A stretch of 64,000 nt of DNA from Tolypothrix bouteillei VB521301. GTDB lineage: Bacteria; Cyanobacteriota; Cyanobacteriia; Cyanobacteriales; Nostocaceae. The position numbers were made by a program, and so were the translations under genes. Shown here one piece after another: positions 28,901-36,434 of the stretch. A model generated the notes under the pieces. That model made no database searches. It had not been told where the DNA came from and saw only the letters and a program-made list of their open reading frames with translations. The number at the start of each line of letters is the position of its first letter. Positions within the stretch are counted from its first letter, which is position 1. The stretch covers positions 200,001 through 264,000 of the forward strand of contig NZ_JHEG04000001.1 of NCBI RefSeq assembly GCF_000760695.4, read 5' to 3'.

Positions 28901-29313
28901 GGAAGGAGACTGTTTTTGAACTGGATGGAAAACTTTACAACTTTGAACCTGAAGCGTTTCTCCTTCAAGCTCAAAGTCCAGATAATTACGTGGCACTTGA
29001 AGAATACGGTTATTTAGCAGCAATTAACACTCAACTTACACCAGAATTAATTCAAGAAGGGCTGATTCGAGATACAATCCGCTTGCTGCAAAATGCACGA
29101 AAACAGGCAAAGCTTGAAGTTTCCGCTCGAATTGACTTGGGCATAAAAACATCAGGAGCCGTTTTAGAGGCGCTTAAAGTACATCTTGAATTAGTTAAGA
29201 ATGAAGTGCTTGCTAAGAATATTGACTTTGACGAGCTTGAGAACGCTGACTATCGCGAGCAGATAGACGTTAATGGGACACCATTAATTATCAGCTTTAA
29301 CAAAACTTCTTAA
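25969..29313 (+). CDS. ileS: Isoleucyl-tRNA synthetase, type 2 (IleRS2), with repeat insertions
   Basis: From the ATG at 25969 the enzyme has 1114 residues; a GTG at 25957 is the alternative. It is the long eukaryote-like IleRS2 class (NVEDPSVYPKFPAL; RRNRRRFWKS) and not the roughly 960-residue type usual in cyanobacteria. KMSKS is at 649-653. The HIGH signature is GVHH at residues 55-58 (G-x-H-H), with the first and third positions swapped. In IleRS2 that swap has been linked to very high mupirocin resistance. Two 14-residue segments SDKPGTACAK(G/S)ERD, at 265-278 in the editing domain and 790-803 after the catalytic core, come from an inserted 42-bp repeat. The gene sits behind a T-box leader and was probably acquired by transfer. 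Confidence 0.93.
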   Translation: MFREVQQSVCFPNLEQEILDFWKTHNIFRKSVEKKAPEGNFVFYEGPPTANGKPGVHHVISRAYKDLFPRYKTMQGYRVQRKGGWDTHGLPVELGVEKKLGFTKKSDIEAFGIAKFNQLCKQSVFEYIQDWNAMSDRIGYWLDLENAYITYENSYIESCWWLMKSLWERGLLFEDYRATWHCPRNNTSLSDHEVAQGYRENVEDPSVYPKFPALRAQLVERDIVKSGERPVYILAWTTTPWTLAANVGLAVRGDATYGLFEAAASDKPGTACAKGERDLDQKDLYILAYQRANDVFGENNYQTLKTFSGKELVDLQYSPILRGRIPEGEDLSQAFRVILDEQVTIDDGTGVLHIATAYGDLELGRKHNLPMLFSVDLLGKVYPDVKLLDAPAGEGRYSGTFFKDADEQIARDLLERGLLYRKTTIQHTYPFNYRDGTPLINYAKKSWYIRTTAVKDKLIENNEKIAWHPEYIRDGRFGDWLRNNVDWAVSRERYWGAPLPVWVSEDESESLCIGSLKELEDLTGRDLSGLDLHRPYIDEISFEKNGKCFKRVPHTVDVWFESGAMPYAQWHYPFENQNILPENFPADYICEAIDQTRGWFYSLHALATLLTDTGSQDRQAGALSGIKQNCPAFKNAIVLGHIVDEKGEKMSKSKGNVVDPWTVLNIQGADALRWYLYSSSPSDSTKRFSQALVEDTLRDFFMTLWNTYSFLVLYANLDKPDLTCTIPVTERPAIDRWLVSKTNALIRDVTDKLDAYDPTAASRIIRDFVVNDLSNWYVRRNRRRFWKSTSDKPGTACAKSERDKLSAYKTLYDTLVTVTQLMAPMAPFMSEHIYQNLVLSLYPNEPESVHLANWPQWDATSIDDSLMRDMNVLVRLVELGRAARATAGVKTRQPLPEVLVRVQSEAELAGLKNLEDLLKEELNVKSVTYLDVTADFVEYSVKPNLPLLGKRLGRLLPAFKKVLETFDKGKIVRNIREGKETVFELDGKLYNFEPEAFLLQAQSPDNYVALEEYGYLAAINTQLTPELIQEGLIRDTIRLLQNARKQAKLEVSARIDLGIKTSGAVLEALKVHLELVKNEVLAKNIDFDELENADYREQIDVNGTPLIISFNKTS
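26761..26802 (+). repeat. 42-bp in-frame palindromic repeat, copy 1 (inside ileS)
   Basis: The unit starts AGCGATAAGCCGGGTACGGC and encodes SDKPGTACAKGERD. It contains AAGCC/GGCTT around GGGTAC and GCGC/GCGC around CAAGGGCGA, so the RNA could form two small hairpins. It differs from copy 2 at 4 of 42 positions. Confidence 0.85.
28336..28377 (+). repeat. 42-bp in-frame palindromic repeat, copy 2 (inside ileS)
   Basis: The unit starts AGCGATAAGCCAGGTACAGC and encodes SDKPGTACAKSERD in the same reading frame as copy 1. It sits between FWKST and KLSAYKTLY, a loop where IleRS2 homologues normally have a few acidic residues. Confidence 0.85.
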
Positions 29314-29351
29314 CCCTCTTTCATCACTTTCGCTGCTAGAAAATTTGAAAC
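29312..29351. repeat. 40-bp inverted repeat, left copy
   Basis: It begins AACCCTCTTTCATCACTTTC and overlaps the ileS stop codon. It matches the reverse complement of 31297-31336 at 39 of 40 positions, so the pair brackets the amylase gene. Confidence 0.85.
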
Positions 29352-29365
29352 TCTATTTTTAGATT

Positions 29366-29583
29366 AGTCCGCGTAGGCGGTGAGTCCAGGGAAAGCAGGC
29401 GGGTTTCCCACTCCCTGGCGACTGGTGAGTCCAGCGCTGCAGGCGGTGAGTCCAGGGAAAGCAGGTGGGTTTCCCACTCCCTGGCAACTGGCGAACAAGG
29501 GAGGGGTTTCCCACTCCCTGGCGACTGGCGAACAAGGGAGGGCGAACCGAAGGGCGAACCCGGAGGGACTTTGCTTGTATAGC
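29366..29583. repeat. Mosaic repeat cluster downstream of ileS
   Basis: The segment contains GGTGAGTCCAGGGAAAGCAGG twice, TTTCCCACTCCCTGGC three times and GGCGAACAAGGGAGGG twice, bounded by AGTCCGCGTAGGCGG and CCGGAGGGACTTTGCTTGT. The same terminal sequences bound an inverted, shorter version at 32026-32161. Frames through it are low-complexity repeat translations, not genes. The remaining sequence to 29810 shows no gene. Confidence 0.75.
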
Positions 29584-29810
29584 AGCGAATTCTATTCGCC
29601 TCAATTATTTTCTCTCCAGATTGACAAAAGCGTCCGAGGAAAGCGAGCACATTCCTAATGGATGTAAAGAAACATTTCTGTTTCTTAGAAGCAGCCCCAC
29701 AGGCGGCACAAGCTACCCGCTACGAATGGAACAAACAAGCCAAATCCTCTTCCCTTCTGCCTTCTGCCCTCTGCCTCCTGCCTTGTTTCTTGAAAGAGGG
29801 TTAATTAATT

Positions 29811-29840
29811 GTCACCCAGACGGTATTTTGTCTGGGTGAC
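29811..29840. terminator. Strong hairpin downstream of the amylase gene
   Basis: GTCACCCAGAC (29811-29821) and GTCTGGGTGAC (29830-29840) form a perfect 11-bp stem with an 8-nt loop, 26 bp after the amylase stop on the minus strand. The following sequence is AT-rich but has no clear T-run, so the terminator role is probable rather than certain. Confidence 0.55.
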
Positions 29841-29865
29841 AACGCGCTTAGCTAAATTCAAGTTA

Positions 29866-31251
29866 TTAACCTGTTTGACATTGATGAAAAGTTTCTCGAG
29901 TAAAGTAGAGCGCATCACGGCTGTCAACTTCCATCCCGGCTCTATTACTGGTGCCCCAATGAGTTATAAACTTTTTCCCGTAATGACCGCGTTCAATAGC
30001 AACAGTAAAATTATGGCGGAGTTCTCGATAACATCCCTCTAAATGAGACAGAGTCAAATCAAGTTCTGGCACCTCAAATTTGTTCTCACCTTTATTGACA
30101 ACAAAAAATCCTTCACGGCCTCGTTCCATAAGTAATACAGTAGGACTATCAACAACTGTCAGAACATTTTCTTTAACATTTCTTTTCTCATTTTCACGTT
30201 GATGCATAATCTGGCGAAACTTAACACCATATTTGATAAAAGCAGCGTCCGCGTTATCCCAATTGAGGACTAAAGGAGTGCCACTTTCTCTGGCTAGTAC
30301 GTAGGCTGTTGCTAGATAAGAGTCAGAGTCATTGCTATAAGGGTTGATGGCATTGGAATTAAGAGAGCGAATATTATCGTGGTTTCTACCAAAGGTGACG
30401 CTACGCGGATCGAAAACAGCTCTAGGAACTCGCAGCGATCGCAAATCTCCACCAAAGGTGAAGGCATTTTTCATAGAGTGGTAGAGTAAAAAATCTGTAA
30501 CAGCAGCTATCGAGTTATAGTTTTCTGGATGGGTGTCACTATCTGCTATTGCCTCAATATAATTCCACGTTTTTCCTTGGCTTTGTCGCTCTACGTAGCT
30601 AATGTATTCTTTGACAACAGAGTCTGGCATATGTTTAGCAGCATCAAACCGAAATCCATCGACTCCTAAATTTAGCAATTTCTTTAAATGAGCTTTTTGA
30701 ATTTTTTTAACGTTATTGGTAAATATAAGGTCAGGAAGCCCTCCCAACCAACAATTGATTTCTGAATCTCTGTTGCCATCATTATAGTTAATATCACAAG
30801 GTTTTTTGCCCGGACTCTCTGAAGCGGAATGAAAATCACGGACAGAAAGATTGGGGAATTTACTTAAGTCTTCAAAATCCTCATTGTTATCCAAATTAGC
30901 CATGTGATTGAAAACAACATCAGCAATGACTTTTACATGACAACTATGAGCTTTATTAATAAGTTTTTTTAAATCTTCTTCGGAACCTCTACCTTCAATT
31001 ACGCTATAGTCTACAGGTTGATAGCGTGCCCACCATTCTTGGCTGGGATTAGATTTTTGGGTTGGAGGAATTTGAATGTGAGAATATCCTTGCTGACCTA
31101 GGTCACAGACCAACTGTTCGATATTGCTATACTGCCCATCGAACGCATGAAAGATAGCAGTCGTTTTTTCTACTGCTAATGTTTTCATATGAAAAGCGCA
31201 AATTGTGCAGAGAATAACTGCATGAATAAAGAGAACTTTTATAAAATTCAT
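29866..31251 (-). CDS. Secreted alpha-amylase, glycoside hydrolase family 13
   Basis: From the ATG at 31251 the protein has 461 residues with a signal peptide (NFIKVLFIHAVILCTICAFH). The GH13 regions are present in order: DVVFNHMAN (region I, near residue 100), GFRFDAAKH (region II, nucleophile D), NYIEAIADS (region III, acid/base E) and FGRNHDNI (region IV). It should cut alpha-1,4-glucans outside the cytoplasm. An in-frame extension to 31302 runs into a palindromic repeat (GCCCGTAAGGGC) and the 40-bp inverted repeat, so the later start with a clean signal peptide is chosen. It is bracketed by inverted copies of that 40-bp repeat. Confidence 0.9.
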   Translation of the reverse strand: MNFIKVLFIHAVILCTICAFHMKTLAVEKTTAIFHAFDGQYSNIEQLVCDLGQQGYSHIQIPPTQKSNPSQEWWARYQPVDYSVIEGRGSEEDLKKLINKAHSCHVKVIADVVFNHMANLDNNEDFEDLSKFPNLSVRDFHSASESPGKKPCDINYNDGNRDSEINCWLGGLPDLIFTNNVKKIQKAHLKKLLNLGVDGFRFDAAKHMPDSVVKEYISYVERQSQGKTWNYIEAIADSDTHPENYNSIAAVTDFLLYHSMKNAFTFGGDLRSLRVPRAVFDPRSVTFGRNHDNIRSLNSNAINPYSNDSDSYLATAYVLARESGTPLVLNWDNADAAFIKYGVKFRQIMHQRENEKRNVKENVLTVVDSPTVLLMERGREGFFVVNKGENKFEVPELDLTLSHLEGCYRELRHNFTVAIERGHYGKKFITHWGTSNRAGMEVDSRDALYFTRETFHQCQTG

Positions 31252-31296
31252 GGCTATGCCCGTAAGGGCTATAGGCGGACTAACCTGAAAACAGGG

Positions 31297-31336
31297 TTTC
31301 AAATTTTCTAGCAGCGAAAGTGATAAAAGAGGGTTA
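31297..31336. repeat. 40-bp inverted repeat, right copy
   Basis: It is the reverse complement of 29312-29351 with one mismatch and lies just upstream of the amylase signal-peptide start. A 21-bp part (GAAAGTGATAAAAGAGGGTTA) recurs at 53729-53749. Confidence 0.85.
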
Positions 31337-31446
31337 AAGACTTATCAAGCCGTATCTTATACCCCTCTGACCACTTTAGTATAGCTGCCTTTCCCAGATA
31401 ATACCAAGCTTGTGGAAAAACCTTATAATTGCAAGGAATAATGAAG

Positions 31447-31926
31447 TTAGCAGACCCCACGCAGCCTGCTTAAAGCATTCCAAGTTTTAAGACCAACAAT
31501 GCCATCGGCTAACAAATTGTTATCGCTTTGAAAAGCTTTTATTGCGACTTCGGTTCTGGGTCCAAAGTTGCCATCAACTGCTCCTAGCTTGTATCCATTA
31601 GCATCAAGCCGTCGTTGAACTTGAGTCACGAGTTCACCAACAGAGCCACGACGCAGTGTTGGCAGATCTACAGGACTATCTGCACATAATGCTTTCCAAG
31701 TCTTGGGTCCAACAATACCATCTGCTGTTAAAAAGACCTGACATTGAAAGTTTTTGACAACTGTTTGAGTCTTGGAACTAAATGAATCATCAACGTTAAA
31801 GCCAGCAACACCTGCATCTGCAATTTCGCTACTTAAAAGAAGGTCTTTTAATGCTCTAACTGCTGAACCAGCAGAACCAACCTGAAGAACAGGTTTGTTA
31901 TCAACCGAGCAAATTGGATTTTTCAT
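31447..31926 (-). CDS. Peptidoglycan-binding domain protein (two repeats)
   Basis: From the ATG at 31926 the protein has 159 residues and consists of two PG_binding_1 domains: AVRALKDLLLSS...GIVGPKTWKALC and VTQVQRRLDANGYKLGAVDG...GIVGLKTWNALS. No signal peptide is visible, so export is unclear. An in-frame TTG at 31950 would add eight residues. It lies between the amylase gene and a repeat-rich spacer, on the same strand as the amylase. It may bind cell wall, or serve as a targeting module in a conflict setting; the role is unknown. Confidence 0.85.
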   Translation of the reverse strand: MKNPICSVDNKPVLQVGSAGSAVRALKDLLLSSEIADAGVAGFNVDDSFSSKTQTVVKNFQCQVFLTADGIVGPKTWKALCADSPVDLPTLRRGSVGELVTQVQRRLDANGYKLGAVDGNFGPRTEVAIKAFQSDNNLLADGIVGLKTWNALSRLRGVC

Positions 31927-32650
31927 AGGTCTTAAAAATGTGTTAATCAAAAAAATGTGGGTTCGACTCTTATACCAAATTCAGTTTTCTAACCCTTTTT
32001 AGCCCAGCAATTGGAAATCGTGGCTATACAAACGAAGTCCCTCCGGGTATCTCCTTACGGAGACGCTACGCGTTGCGAAGCTATGCCCGCAGGGCTATAC
32101 GCCAGTTGCCTGGGCGTGGGAAACCCGCCTACAGCACTGGACTCACCGCCTACGCGGACTAGATTATAAAGGAGATGCAAGACGAGGATTTAGTATTACC
32201 TGAGAATCATGAACTACACAACCAAGTGTTAACTTTTCCGCTCCAGATTCTTAAATTACGCAATCAGTCAAAAAAGTTTACATTAGTGGATGTTGTCGCT
32301 TCAATTCCTCTGTTGGAACTCAGCTATTTGCGTCTTAGCTAGTTTGTTTTCAGAGATGTTAACAAGTTTCGGGTATTTAGTTTTCTTAAACCAAAGCCGA
32401 TCGCTCAAATCTCTACATCTGCTATTGTGAAAAAGTTTTTTACGTGTAACAGTACCCATCAGGGTTATCTTCTGCCTTCTTGGGTATCCGCCGAGATACT
32501 CTTCTTCATCAAAATATCCTCAGGACAACAAAAAGATCTATGGGGTCAAAGTATTGAATACTTTAACCCCCGGCGTGACAGCAATTGAAGCGATCGCTTC
32601 AATTGAAGTTTGAATTTAGTATAGTAGTCCCCCACATTAATTTTAATGAG
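31927..32650. other. Repeat-rich intergenic region
   Basis: This 720-bp gap holds an inverted mosaic repeat (next entry) and several palindromes (GGAGACGCTACGCGTTGCGAAG, GCCCGCAGGGC). A 55-codon frame at 32175-32342 (MQDEDLVLPENHELHNQ) has GGAG only 1 nt before its ATG and no recognisable family. I do not call it a gene with confidence. Confidence 0.5.
32026..32161. repeat. Inverted shorter version of the 29366-29583 mosaic repeat
   Basis: Read on the minus strand it starts TAGTCCGCGTAGGCGGTGAG, contains GGGTTTCCCACGCCCAGGCAACTGG and ends CCGGAGGGACTTCGTTTGTATAGC, the same order of blocks as the cluster after ileS. Together they flank the amylase and peptidoglycan-binding genes in inverted orientation. 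Confidence 0.75.
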
Positions 32651-33274
32651 TTAATAGCCTAATGGCGGCTCAATGAGGGTTTGTTCTGACTTGCCAGCAT
32701 TAGCTCCGGGCTTGTCTACAATTTGCACTGTAGATGCTTGAGGTCCTTCTTCTCCCATGACCATAGAGAAACGAACACCCGTACCTAGTTCTATGCGGTC
32801 AAAGTCATCATGGAGCACACTGTTGCGATGGAAGTAAATTTCTTGACCATCCAAGGCTCTAATAAAGCCATATCCATCCTCACGAAATAATTTGGTCACA
32901 AGTGCTGTGGTTTCCTCTGCATCTGTGTGAGTTTGAGATTTGTCGCTCTCTTGCTGTTGTTCGTTGAGTTTTTTCAATTGAGTGACAGCTGCTTTAAAAG
33001 CATCTCGAATCACCGCCTCTACAGGCGCATATTGGTTTTCATCTGTGGGATTACTTTCTGCCACAAGTTCATGACCGGGTGGTACAGTCATATCGATTCG
33101 CACTCGGTAAGGAGAACCACTACGCGGGCGATCGTGAATCTTTTCTATTGCAATGTGACAGCTACTAATGTGATTGCAAACCTGCTCCAACTTACCAATT
33201 TTTTCGTTGACTAAATTGTCAAGAGCATTTGTTTTATCGACATTGCGATAAGTAATCTCTGGTGCTACTTTCAT
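32651..33274 (-). CDS. Hibernation-promoting-factor domain fused to a cold-shock domain
   Basis: The 207-residue protein combines an HPF/RaiA (S30AE) domain at residues 1-110 (ITYRNVDKTNALDNLVNEKI; HIAIEKIHDRPRSGSPYRVR) with a cold-shock OB-fold at about 125-190 (ALVTKLFREDGYGFIRALDG; IYFHRNSVL; GTGVRFSMVMGEEGPQAS). HPF domains bind idle 30S ribosomes and the CSD binds RNA, so this is probably a ribosome-associated stress protein. It lies 31 bp downstream of the phosphoribosyltransferase gene and probably shares its transcript. Confidence 0.88.
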   Translation of the reverse strand: MKVAPEITYRNVDKTNALDNLVNEKIGKLEQVCNHISSCHIAIEKIHDRPRSGSPYRVRIDMTVPPGHELVAESNPTDENQYAPVEAVIRDAFKAAVTQLKKLNEQQQESDKSQTHTDAEETTALVTKLFREDGYGFIRALDGQEIYFHRNSVLHDDFDRIELGTGVRFSMVMGEEGPQASTVQIVDKPGANAGKSEQTLIEPPLGY

Positions 33275-33305
33275 ATTTGTGTTCTTAGTTCTTATCTACT
33301 AGCAA

Positions 33306-33968
33306 TTAGCAATTAGCCATTAGCCATTCTTTCCTTGCAGCCTTATCTAACAGGTTACGAACTTCTTCATCCGTTGTTTGCGGAAAATCTTCGTACCACA
33401 AGCCAACGCTGTAGAAGGGGTTTGGAGTTAACCCACAGATTATTTCATCTACTTTGGCTGCAAACTCGTCGTGAGTTTCAACTGCGGACACGGGTACAGC
33501 AACAACTGTTTTGGCAGGGTTGTATTTTTGTAATGCCATAACAGCAGCACGCATGGTAGCGCCTGTCGCCAAACCATCATCTACCAAAATCACAGTCCGT
33601 TCCTTCAGTTCTGGAAAAGGACGATCGCCTCGATATAGGTGTTCGCGTCGCTCTAGTTCTTGCTGTTCTTTTTCCGTGACTTGGTCTATTTCTGCTTCGG
33701 ATATGTGTAGCGATCGCACAATATCTTCATTTAAGACCCGTACCCCACCAGAGGCGATTGCTCCCATTGCCAGTTCTCTTTGGTCTGGTACACCCAGTTT
33801 GCGTACTAGCAAAATATCTAAGGGCGTATTTAAGGTTTTGGCTATTTCAAAAGCGACAGGTACACCCCCGCGTGGAAGCCCTAACACCAAGGTATCTGGA
33901 CGGTTAGCATAAGCAGCCAAATCCTTTGCCAACAATTGACCTGCTTGTGTTCTGTCTTTAAATCGCAT
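33306..33968 (-). CDS. Phosphoribosyltransferase family protein
   Basis: The 220-residue protein has the PRPP-binding loop VILVDDGLATGATMRAAVMA near residue 125 and N-terminal GLPRGGVPVAFEIAKTLN, typical of the stand-alone phosphoribosyltransferases that occur near HPF, dienelactone hydrolase and erythromycin esterase genes. The substrate is unknown. It is followed by the HPF-CSD gene on the same strand. Confidence 0.85.
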   Translation of the reverse strand: MRFKDRTQAGQLLAKDLAAYANRPDTLVLGLPRGGVPVAFEIAKTLNTPLDILLVRKLGVPDQRELAMGAIASGGVRVLNEDIVRSLHISEAEIDQVTEKEQQELERREHLYRGDRPFPELKERTVILVDDGLATGATMRAAVMALQKYNPAKTVVAVPVSAVETHDEFAAKVDEIICGLTPNPFYSVGLWYEDFPQTTDEEVRNLLDKAARKEWLMANC

Positions 33969-34351
33969 GGTGTTACGCTCCTTTGTCCGAATTAATGGGT
34001 CTTAAGTTTTCACTCGCATCTTACTTTGACAGTTCAATTTGTCGTGTTGCACTTTCCCTCCCAATCGATCGCGAGCCACCACTAAGCGGTCAGTATCTCT
34101 CATGCTTTGTTTGTATTTTTAAGGTTCTAGATCGATATTAGAAATCTAAAAAAGCTCTTTCCTCTGACTAATGGAAGGTTGTGCCTTTTGTATCAGTATG
34201 CTTAACGAATGAAATATTGTTTGACAATTAGGGATGAGGGCATGAGGAAGATCTTCTGAGCGCGAGTTCCAAGCTCCTGCTACCATTAAAAATATCATTT
34301 CAGACATTCGCAATTGCTTTATCGTCAAAAAACGTCACAGGATTCAAGGGC
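33969..34351. other. Divergent promoter region
   Basis: This 383-bp spacer separates the phosphoribosyltransferase gene from the amine oxidase gene. It is AT-rich with one GATCGCGAG word. A 60-codon minus-strand frame at 34146-34328 has no family features and is not called. Confidence 0.4.
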
Positions 34352-35617
34352 ATGCCAGTTCAAACCATTGTCGTTGGTGCAGGATTAGCAGGGCTGAGTG
34401 CAGCCTATGAATTGGTACTTGCAGGTCAGGAAGTTCAAGTTTTTGAAGCAAGAGAGCGTTTGGGGGGTCGAGTCCATACTGTAGAACTTAGCGCCGGACA
34501 GTATGGTGATTTAGGTGCTGAGTTTGTTGACGATCGCCATACTGCTTTCATGAATTATGCTGCTTCTTTCGATCTCAAACTCGATCCAGCTTGCCAGTTT
34601 CCCAATGATTTGTACTGGTCTGTTGAGGGAATGCTCAAAAATCGCGAGTCTTTTAGTACAGAAGAACATACTGCTTTAAAAAGTTTATTTGAAAAGCTTC
34701 AACTTCTGGTTGAAAAGCAACACGATCCACAGCAAACCCTTAATGAGTGGTTGGGGACAAACCAAATAGCGCCTTTTGCCAAATGGGTTGCGCGTTTATC
34801 TGCGCGATCGCTTTTTGCCACTGACCCGGAGTTAATTGGTGTTGGATTTTTTGCATATTCTCATACCCTTGGTGCGCCTGGTTATAATATGCGCGTTCGG
34901 GGGGGGAGTTCGCGTTTAGTTGATGCCTTAGCTAAAGTTTTAGGCGATCGAGTGCATACAAAAACTCCCGTGCGTCGCATTCAACAAACAGAGAACAATC
35001 TTGTAAGTGTCAGTATTGAGACTGCAAATGGTTTAGTTGAGGTGCAAGCGAGTCATGTCATAGTAGCAATTCCTTGGAGTGTGCTGCGTCAAATTCCGAT
35101 AGATGCTCCATTAACAGACTCTCAGCAAGCTGCCATTTCGCATTTACCCTATGGAAGTTTAGTGAAGACACTGCTGCAATATCCGTATCGCTTTTGGTCT
35201 AAACCTAACCTTGGAATAACATTGCTAGATGGTGAATATCAAGTTATGTGGGAACCCAGCTTTGCACAAATGGGGACAGAAAGAATTCTTTCTTGTTTTA
35301 GTGGAGGGAGTCGAAGTGTAGAGTTAGGTGAAAACGCAGTTGACCGGGCGATCGCCACAGTGCGTACTGTGTATCCTGAAGCACTTTCAATTCTGACCTC
35401 TCGTTCCTATGATTGGGGTGCTGATGAATGGGCTAAAGGTGGGTACTGCTACTTTAGACCAGGAGATTTGGCTCGCTTTAACCCACATCTGATGCAAAGA
35501 GCAGGTCAAATTTTCTTTGCAGGAGAGCATACTGCTCCTGTGGAGTATCGAGGTTATATGGAAGGTGCTATCCGCAGCGGTCAACGTGCTGCTCAACAAG
35601 TTCTTGTATCTGGCTGA
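34352..35617 (+). CDS. FAD-dependent amine oxidase family protein
   Basis: The 421-residue flavoprotein starts with the Rossmann dinucleotide-binding motif VVGAGLAGLSAAYELVLAG (residues 7-25), followed by EVQVFEARERLGGRVHTV. It ends with the FAD-contacting GQIFFAGEHTAPVEYRGYM near 385. This fits the flavin monoamine oxidase / L-amino-acid oxidase superfamily; the substrate is unknown. No signal peptide is seen. It converges with an Uma2 gene only 4 bp away. Confidence 0.88.
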   Translation: MPVQTIVVGAGLAGLSAAYELVLAGQEVQVFEARERLGGRVHTVELSAGQYGDLGAEFVDDRHTAFMNYAASFDLKLDPACQFPNDLYWSVEGMLKNRESFSTEEHTALKSLFEKLQLLVEKQHDPQQTLNEWLGTNQIAPFAKWVARLSARSLFATDPELIGVGFFAYSHTLGAPGYNMRVRGGSSRLVDALAKVLGDRVHTKTPVRRIQQTENNLVSVSIETANGLVEVQASHVIVAIPWSVLRQIPIDAPLTDSQQAAISHLPYGSLVKTLLQYPYRFWSKPNLGITLLDGEYQVMWEPSFAQMGTERILSCFSGGSRSVELGENAVDRAIATVRTVYPEALSILTSRSYDWGADEWAKGGYCYFRPGDLARFNPHLMQRAGQIFFAGEHTAPVEYRGYMEGAIRSGQRAAQQVLVSG

Positions 35618-35621
35618 GCAA

Positions 35622-36404
35622 TTAATCAACTCCATCTGGGTCAATACCTAACTCTCTCAACCTATGTGCCAACCTTTCGGCTCGTTGCCGTTCTTCTTCG
35701 GCTCGTTGCCGTTCTTCTTCGGCTCGTTGCCGTTCTTCTTCGGCTCGTTGCCGTTCTTCTTCGGCTCGTTGCCGTTCTTCTTCGGCTCGTTGCTCTGCCT
35801 GCTGCGCTCGTTGCAGTACCTCTTCTAAACGTCGAGAAATTTCTAAATAACCTGTAAATGGCTCGCCATTGGGACGATATATCGATAACTCATTTCCAGA
35901 CAAATCAAAGCGAATTTTTAATCTTGGGCTTACCCAATTATGTACCGGGTCTATAACATCAAATCGTTCTGAAGAGCGCACCCAACCACTGAAATCATTT
36001 TTGTCTGGGTCGTATAAATAATATTCTTCAACACCATAGCGCTCGTAAAATACGAGTTTCTTATTCATTTCTGTTTGGGTGTTGCCAGGAGAGAGAATTT
36101 CAAACACTACCTGTGGGGGAATGTTGCCTTCTTTCCACTGCATATAAGAACCCCTATCTCCTTTAGGAGCGCCGAAGACGACCATAACGTCAGGACCGAT
36201 ACGAATGTTATTGCTCCCCTCAACTGGATACCACAGCAAGTCGCCCGCTACGAACACATCCGATTCGTTAGCAAACAGCCACTCTAAATTGTAGTAAATT
36301 ACCGTAATCCAACGAAACTGCTTGGTATTATCCGACATTGGTTTACCGTCGCTATCGGGGTAAATTATATCTGCTTTAGTGGTAGATTCTAGTTGAGAAA
36401 CCAT
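35622..36404 (-). CDS. Uma2 family (DUF820) putative nuclease with coiled-coil tail
   Basis: The 260-residue protein has the Uma2 PD-(D/E)xK-like core: GPDVMVVFGAPKGDR, PPQVVFEILSPGNTQTEM and YGVEEYYLYDPDKNDFSGW. These proteins are very abundant in cyanobacteria and their role is unsettled. Residues about 190-250 are a coiled coil built from five RAEEERQ heptads, encoded by a 21-bp tandem repeat. The tail ends LRELGIDPDGVD, as in other Uma2 proteins. Confidence 0.85.
   Translation of the reverse strand: MVSQLESTTKADIIYPDSDGKPMSDNTKQFRWITVIYYNLEWLFANESDVFVAGDLLWYPVEGSNNIRIGPDVMVVFGAPKGDRGSYMQWKEGNIPPQVVFEILSPGNTQTEMNKKLVFYERYGVEEYYLYDPDKNDFSGWVRSSERFDVIDPVHNWVSPRLKIRFDLSGNELSIYRPNGEPFTGYLEISRRLEEVLQRAQQAEQRAEEERQRAEEERQRAEEERQRAEEERQRAEEERQRAERLAHRLRELGIDPDGVD
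35684..35791. repeat. 21-bp tandem repeat (five copies) encoding RAEEERQ
   Basis: The unit TCGGCTCGTTGCCGTTCTTCT repeats five times almost without change within the Uma2 gene. It is a site where copy number could vary between strains. Confidence 0.85.
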
Positions 36405-36434
36405 ATATTTTACTGAGTTTGAAAGACTATAACA

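Noticed and set aside
29380..29839. Several overlapping frames of 80-124 codons downstream of ileS
   Set aside because: They translate the mosaic repeat (SPGSGKP / VSPGKAGGFPTP units) in several frames and have no independent support.
31950..31975. T-loop-like GGGTTCGACTC suggesting a tRNA
   Set aside because: No acceptor, D or anticodon arm can be formed around it; the flanks are A-runs and the start of a coding gene.
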